The notes under the pieces: generated by a model | What the model saw: the letters and a program-made list of their open reading frames with translations, nothing else | Told to the model about the DNA's origin: nothing | Database searches by the model: none | In this document: piece after piece, positions 57,401 through 64,000 of the stretch | How positions within the stretch are numbered: position 1 is the stretch's first letter | Layout of the letters: the number at the start of each line of letters is the position of its first letter | Assembly (NCBI GenBank): GCA_946902985.2 | Contig: OX336397.1 | Coordinates: 183,772,813 to 183,836,812 of the forward strand | Direction of reading: 5' to 3' | DNA from: Meconema thalassinum | Lineage: Eukaryota; Arthropoda; Insecta; Orthoptera; Tettigoniidae | DNA: 64,000 bases | Translations under genes and position numbers: made by a program

Positions 57401-57433
<33 letters not shown>
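57401..57433. repeat. (TA)n microsatellite
   Basis: Uninterrupted AT dinucleotide run of about 33 bp. Confidence 0.95.
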
Positions 57434-57436
<3 letters not shown>

Positions 57437-58783
57437 GACAATCAATAATATTACATGCATTTAAAGAAGGAAATCATATTTTAAAAGAAATTAGTTCTTA
57501 GTATAAACAGCTAATGAAAATACAAGCAAGGAATCCCATCGATTGAGGTGGAAAAGGGTTGAACTAATAATATTAAGTGAGCAAATGAAAAGTCTAAGAC
57601 CAACCAAAAAATCCAACGTTAAATAAACAGATAAATTACCTTTAAAGGATACTCAAGGTATGAACCGAAACAGTTTAAGTTCAAATATGGTGTCAACTCA
57701 ATACAATCAATTAAGTTAGTTTTATTAACAGGAGCGAATTCAAGGTACGTCCGATCGCAATCAAATCCTCAAAAAACATCTCTCTTTTATCGACACGAAA
57801 CAAAAAACTATTGTTTTTTACTGCAAGGAAGAAACGATAACAATCGCTTCGGTTGTCACCAGGCAACCCATTACACAGAATAAAATAAGTGCCATAATCA
57901 GCGACACAAGTTACAGTGCCTATATGAGGCATACTACCAAGATACAAGGAGAAAAAAGAAAAATTTACGTAAGATAATTAGGTTAAGAAAGTCCTTGCAC
58001 TTGACCAAAATGAAGACTGAATTCTACATGGTTTGTAACTCAGAAATAAAATAAATAACCACATTCCCCCAAAAGGTACATAGAATATATTAGATAATTG
58101 GAAACTATTTTAAATATATCGACAGATACTTTACCGTACTTCGACCACGAGGCTAGGCCAAAACACGAGAGTGAACAACAGTCCGCCAACATAAAATAAC
58201 ACAAGTAAAGAATTTACAATACATCCAAGATAAAAACATATCGATAGAAATAAAACAGCTTCCAAAATATCTCACAATATTTACAAACCTTTTCTATACT
58301 GGTTGAGAAGTCCAAAATATTATTACACCAAGTCAAAATATCTTCAAGAATATGTCGGAAGTACTTCCTAGTCAAGTGGAATTATGAACATATTCCAGAA
58401 TAGAGGCTATGTTAGCCTTCAGGGCTAACCAGCCCGGTTTAATATCGGAGTTATAAATTTTGCATCTTGCTAGTAAGGATTCCAATAGAGAATGATCTTA
58501 CTTATTATTGCTGTTTCCAAGGAAACAAGCTTTTGTTGAGTTCGGCAGCCATCGGAGGAAATCGTAGATCGAGAGGACAGCGCTCCAAGTAGCAAATCCA
58601 ATAGGAGTAGTACTAATATTCTCCGTCAGATGACAGCATCGTACGGCGACAAACGAGTTTCTAGTCGAGCTCAACAGGTAGCGTGGCAAGTCTGTTTATC
58701 TCAAGCACAATCACAATAGCTAGACCAACTTGGTTATATATTAGCCAGGAGAATGTTCACGTCAGGGAAATTAAAACGCGTCA

Positions 58784-58796
58784 TCTCTCCTCCCCA
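58784..58796 (-). promoter_or_regulatory. Candidate gypsy-3 polypurine tract
   Basis: The minus strand reads GGGGAGGAGAGA followed by TGACGCG, which could be an LTR start. It resembles the gypsy-1 tract in composition and position 3' of pol, but lies 2.1 kb from the pol end and has no second LTR to confirm it. Confidence 0.25.
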
Positions 58797-60897
58797 CTAT
58801 ACAGGACGATAGGACACAAATGTACACCAAGACTATGTGTTGAGAGAGAGAGGGAGTAAATAGAGCTGCATATGAATACCAGTTCGTTCTTTCATAATAG
58901 TCCAAGGTTCGCCAATCTTACCATCTTCAAAATAGGCACGCACCAAAGCGTTCATGCATCAAACCTTTTCCAACATGCTTAGAGTTTCAATTCCTTACTT
59001 GGTAACAAAACAGTTTATCTTTTTTGGTAACATTAAATACAAATTAGAAGTTTCTTGGCTGATGAAGACACACTCCATCTCAACGTAGAGGACACGGCTT
59101 TACTCGACGAAGTCCGGGCCCAGAACATTCGCCACAGTCGCCAACTCGCCAACCAGGATGACAATATCAGCTCTTGATCTGAAACCAAATTGTACTCCGA
59201 CAGCAAGGTCCATGTTCTTTCTTCATGACATATTAAGATAATGCATCCTTACAACCAGTTCACAATCATCCAAATAAGTAATAAATGATCAACCGAGTAT
59301 CATTTTCCAAATGACCCCCCAAAAAAATTCCCCCCCATCTCAAAGATTCCTTGCTTTTACAAAATAGGAACATAAGTTATGTCATCCAATAACCATACGG
59401 TTTACATCTTTTACAGAATTATATTTTATGTGAGTATTATTAATTAAATCATAACTTTGTGGGATGTAATTCCACAGCTATTTCAAAAGAAAAGATAAAA
59501 TAAGAACAAACGGACCTTGAAACAATTATCAGCCAACCGAAGATCACAAAAAATGAAAATGACGTAGGTTAAGTCTAACATTGTACCATCGTAAATAAAT
59601 GAAGATTACCATTAAGTTTTATAGACTTCATAAATAAAAGGGGGTCCAAGGAAGGTTACAAGCGAGCAAAACGAGAAAAAAAACTAAGAGGACACCCGAC
59701 GCTAACATCGCACAAGAATCCCTTACAAATACCCGATGAAGCAACACGAAATACGAAAACAAGGAAGGAAAAATCATGAGCGAGTCTCATGTTAACAGAA
59801 CCTCAGAAACGAGAGAAAAAAATAAATAGATAAGTACCAACAAAGTTCAAAAGGGGAGAGGCAAAGCAAATACCAAAAATAACAAGGAAAACCAGAAAAT
59901 ATTTAGTATCAGACCACACGTGCAGAAAAACAGAAATACACAAAATCTTTCACACACTCGTACATAACCGCAAAATTCCCACAATTACTGATTACTATTT
60001 ACCACCCGCAAGGTAAATGCCCCAAAATATCTACCAGTATATAAATAAATGTTCGTGAAAACCCAATTATACAACATACTTACCCTGGCATACTCTTACA
60101 TGTATGCAGACTCGGAACATACACAATAAATGAAACGTACACAGAACGCACATGACATGAACCTATTGAGCCCTCTTAGCATATCACTTTCACAATTACA
60201 ATTATTCAATATCATACTTCACTCAATGCTTACCCTGCTCAGACTGACAGTTAACGAACCCAAGGAACGCATCTCGGAAGAACAATACGGGTATTTTCCT
60301 TATAGCATTACTTACTTACCTTTTCAACGACTATCAGCCAAAACATAACATTCAATAAGTTTTACATCCCTGATGAAACAAGCAAATAAGGCGACATAAT
60401 GTACACCAACTTGGATCAACTTGGGATCTTTTGTAAGGAATGCTTACCTTTCATACCAACGACTCTTTTCCTTCATCTTAATTATACCAGTTCCATACCA
60501 GAGATAACAAGAATCGAAATAAGAAACTGTCCTCATTCAACAAAGCAATCATTCAAATCACTACCTAGTGCACTTAAGTAGCAATATTTTTCAACGAAAT
60601 ATTTATTTACATACTCGGTATTATACAATCAACAATGAACATTTTGACTAGCGCAAACCTAACCTTATTTTGAACAACAAAACAACAATTTCCCACCCCT
60701 TAATACAAATCTAAATTACCGCAATCACACTAAACACAACCATTCTAGATACACACAGTTTTTCAAACACAATTTAGAAGAATTACAAGCTAAGAATAAT
60801 ACTTACGGTGAGTGAATCACAACAGGAAGGACAAACCAAAACATCTACCAATAAGCAGCCAAAAAAACAAAGGAAGAAATTACAACCAAATAAAACA

Positions 60898-63800
60898 TTA
60901 CTCAGAAATATCACAATTTTTCTTCACTTGTGATAAATGCACCCTGAAAATACGTTTTTTCTGAGGATCACTCACTAGCATAGTCACTGGAGTGATGAAA
61001 CTAAGAATTTTGCAAGGGCCTTTAAATCTAACAAGTAATTTCCCGGATTCTTTGGGACCAGCTTCTTTTAGCGAGAAGTTTCGAACATATACCTCATCAC
61101 CAACCTTTAATGAACACTGTTTACGACCCACGTTATACATTCTCTGCAGCTTTTCGTGAGCAATCTTCATGTTTTCCCTAGCTTTCTTCCAAACCGCCTG
61201 AACATCCAAGTTAGAAATGTTCTCAGGCAATAGATCGTTGAGAGACCATAAATTTGATATCGGAGAATTAGGCGAATATGAAAACATCAGATTAAAAGGA
61301 GTGTTTCGGTGAGATTCATGTATAGCCGTGTTGAAAGCATAAGTTATCAAATGTAGGCAACTGTCCCAACTCTTGTGATCATTGTGGTGATACGCAATAA
61401 GTGCTGCCCGTAAATTCCTATTCACCCTTTCGGCATATGATCCTTTAGGGTAGTATGGGGTGCTCGTAACATGAGAGATAGAAAATTCGAATAAATAATT
61501 TCGAAATACATTAGATGAAAATCATTTGGCGTTATCTGACACCAGAAACTGACAAGGGCCAAAAGAAGCAAATATTTGATTTAAACATTTAATAACGGTT
61601 TGAGTGTTTGCCATACGAGTAGGAATGATCCAACTAAAACGGGAAAAACCGTCCGTGCAAACAAATACAAACCGATTTCCATTCTTTGACAAGGGCAGAG
61701 GGCCTACGAAATCGACGAACAATCTCTACATAGGTTTAGTAGCGATTTCCAAGGATAACAGCCCAATTTTAGAATTGTTAGTAGGTTTAGCTAAGTTGCA
61801 AGCGTTACATCCGTTCACCAATTTCCTGATGTCTTTATCCATATTTTTCCAGATGAAATTCTGTCTAATTTTCTGCCTTGTCTTAAATATCCCAAGATGT
61901 CCACCAATTGGTGACTCATGGAAATACTTAAAAATCTCCGGTATAAGAAGAGAAGGTAGTACAATTTTAGGCAACCTATCGTACCTAGCGGAACAACATA
62001 ATGTGCTGTTCTTCATCGAATACGGCTTCAAATTTTCTCCCTTTTCTAATTTCTCAATGATTTCATTCAAGCCAGGGTCCTCTCTTTGATATTCGGATAC
62101 CTCCCTAAACAATTTAGGATAATTAGACAGGATAGTGTTCACCTTGTTACTCTCATCAAACTTATCTTCGCCCTTATCCTCTATTTTCTCATCACCGTAC
62201 ATTCTACTAAGGCAATCAGCAATGACATTGTCCGTGCCCTTAATATGACGAACGCTGAATTGAAAGGCTAAAATACGGGTGGCCCAACGAGCTATCCTTC
62301 CAGTTTTCCTGGGTTTTCCCAATACCCAACTCAATGCCTGGTTATCGGTCTCGAGATCAAAGGAAACGTGCTCGATATATATTTTAAATTTTTCGAGAGC
62401 AAACATAACTGCTAGCGCTTCTAATTCATACACAGAATACTTTATCTCAGCATCGTTTAATGTTCTCGAAGCATAAGCCACAGGTAACCTTCCTTCATCG
62501 TACTCTTGTAACAATACCGCACCAACAGCCTTGTTAGATGCATCGGTTTGGACGATAAACCTTTTGCCAAAATCAGGAATAGCCAAAATCGGAGGATTGG
62601 TTAATGCCAACTTAAGGTCAAGAAAAGCTGATTCTTGCGACGGACCCCACGAAAATACAGTACCTTTCTTTCGAAGCATGTTAAGAGGAGCTGCACGGTG
62701 AGCAAAATTAGGAATAAATCTACGAAAGTAGTTAATCATCCCAATAAAACGTGCTATTTCTTTAGGCGTTTTAGGTTGTTTGAATTCCCTAATAGATTGG
62801 GTTCTGCTTTGGTCTACCGAGACACCGGATGACGATATCACATGTCCCAAGAATGATATTTGGGGTTTAGCAAAAGAGACCTTAGATAACTTGACCGTAA
62901 GACCACTATTCTTTAATCGAGACAACACCTCACGAACATGTTGGACATGATCCTCAAAGTTTTTACTAAAAATGACTACGTCATCTAAATAATGGTAAAC
63001 GAATTTAAACTTAATTCCGTCAAATACGTTATCTAGCAATCTGCTCAAGATAGCAGCACCGGTCGACAACCCAAAAGGTAAACGTTCGAATTCAAATAAA
63101 TTCCAATCTGTGGCAAAAGCCGTCACACTCTTGGACTTCTCCGCCAGGGGAATTTGGAAATAGGTAGAATTTAAATCTAATATCGTAAAATAGGACGCTC
63201 CTTTGAACCACGAAAAGCAGGACTGAAGGTCCGGAAGAGGAATCGATTGTAAGATGACTTTCTTATTTAATGCTCTGTAATCGATCACGGGTCTGAATTG
63301 ACCATTGGGTTTAGGAACTAGAAATATAGGAGAAGAATATGCTGAAGTAGATTTACGAATAATTCCCTCCTCAAGCATCTCGTCCACAATACCTTTTAAA
63401 ATTTTCATCTTAGGAGGAGCCAATCTATAAGGAGACGCACGAACAGGAATGTCGTCGGAAAGCTCAATTTCATATTCTATTAAATTAGTAACACCTAATT
63501 TGTCAGTTAGAACCTCAGGAAATTCATAACACAGGTCTTTAATCTGTTTAGCTTGATCTTCGCTTAAGTTATCGAACTCTAAATCTTCAATGGTTATAAC
63601 CCTTTTTTCTTCCTGAGTTGAGTTGACTCCACTTATACACTCCGAATGATTGAATTTCCATATGAGATTGGGTTTGAAATGAAACCAAAAGGATTTAGAA
63701 TTTAAATCTAACAATAACGCAACATGAGTTATGAAATCCGTCCCGATAATCACTTGGTACGACAAATTGTCGACCACCCAGAATCTAAACATCCAAGAAA

Positions 63801-64000
63801 AGTTAAATATGCTGACCTTAACCTTTACATATCCTAAAATACTGAGTGAAGAAGAATTGGCTGCTATAAAGTTATGTGGTTCCTTTACCAAACTGCCAAA
63901 TTTACAAACAGAAGACATCGTCCTGAACCATTTACTATCAAGAAATGAATTAACACTGCCCGAATCAATAAGAGCGGAGACGGGTTCATTATTTATACAA
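60898..64000 (-). pseudogene. pol: Gypsy-3 pol (partial, two nonsense codons)
   Basis: The frame is open from the window edge, where the retropepsin DSGS motif is just inside, down to 60898. It has TAG at 61728-61726 (Glu in gypsy-1, PMERLF) and TGA at 61524-61522 (Gly in gypsy-1, NAKGF), both single-base nonsense changes in one frame. The RT has LVPKPNGQFRPVIDYR, FTILDLN and YHYLDDVVIF. RNase H keeps all sites including ADCLSRMYG. The integrase has HESPIGGHLGIFKT, CNAC, FVDFVGP, VSDNAK and, after the second stop, the ERVNRNL region. It is closely related to gypsy-1 throughout but clearly a different family member. The integrase product would be cut short. Confidence 0.9.

Larger units (their letters stand above)
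56710..60897. other. Non-coding flank, probably including 3' parts of gypsy-3
   Basis: Starts with (ATT)n. No supported ORF. Because gypsy-3 pol ends at 60898 on the minus strand, its 3' UTR and 3' LTR should lie in this stretch. The matching 5' LTR is outside the window, so the LTR cannot be delimited. Confidence 0.5.

Overview
This window is eukaryotic, non-genic, repeat-rich nuclear DNA. No host gene with exons, no tRNA or rRNA gene that looks functional, and no bacterial-style gene organisation is visible. The contents (Ty3/gypsy retrotransposons, a Penelope-like array, Helitron, piggyBac and LINE debris, tRNA-derived SINEs, long AT-rich non-coding stretches) suggest a large arthropod genome. 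An orthopteroid or other polyneopteran insect is my best guess from the look of the SINE and tail sequences, but that is inference only.

Layout. 1-2.7 kb: AT-rich non-coding DNA with short direct repeats. 2718-2750 (minus): a compact hammerhead-ribozyme-like motif of the kind found in Penelope-like elements. 3.3-5.0 kb (minus): a frameshifted, intronless copy of an uncharacterised invertebrate protein family. 6.3-7.8 kb and 17.2-18.5 kb: two non-coding elements (A and B) built alike. Each has about 143-bp monomers, a G-run, a CA/ACAGACA tract and perfect 12-bp terminal inverted repeats, and I could not assign them to a named family. 8.7-11.8 kb: a decayed Helitron with Rep and helicase remnants and a 3' hairpin. 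12.2-13.3 kb: SINEs, one with a 13-bp target duplication. 14.0-15.3 kb: a piggyBac relic flanked by TTAA. 15.6-16.7 kb: a second Helitron helicase remnant split by a 5'-truncated LINE.

19-56.7 kb is a nest of three insertions. Gypsy-2 (minus strand, decayed, coiled-coil Gag) has LTR sequence at 19.0 kb and 29-31.2 kb. Gypsy-1 (minus strand, 31175-56709) inserted into the right LTR of gypsy-2. It has TG...CA LTRs, an initiator-tRNA-Met-type primer binding site, a polypurine tract, and Gag and Pol in one frame with several stops. A 15.9-kb array of Penelope-like elements (39587-55464) then inserted into the 5' LTR of gypsy-1 and left an 11-bp target duplication. The array holds four minus-strand copies and three plus-strand copies, meeting head to head at 49224/49225 between two 5'-truncated copies. 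Only the copy at 42406-44904 keeps an uninterrupted reverse transcriptase plus GIY-YIG endonuclease ORF.

56.7-60.9 kb is non-coding. 60.9-64.0 kb (minus) is the pol of a third gypsy element, related to gypsy-1, with two nonsense codons and running off the window. Order of events by nesting: gypsy-2 oldest, then gypsy-1, then the Penelope array.
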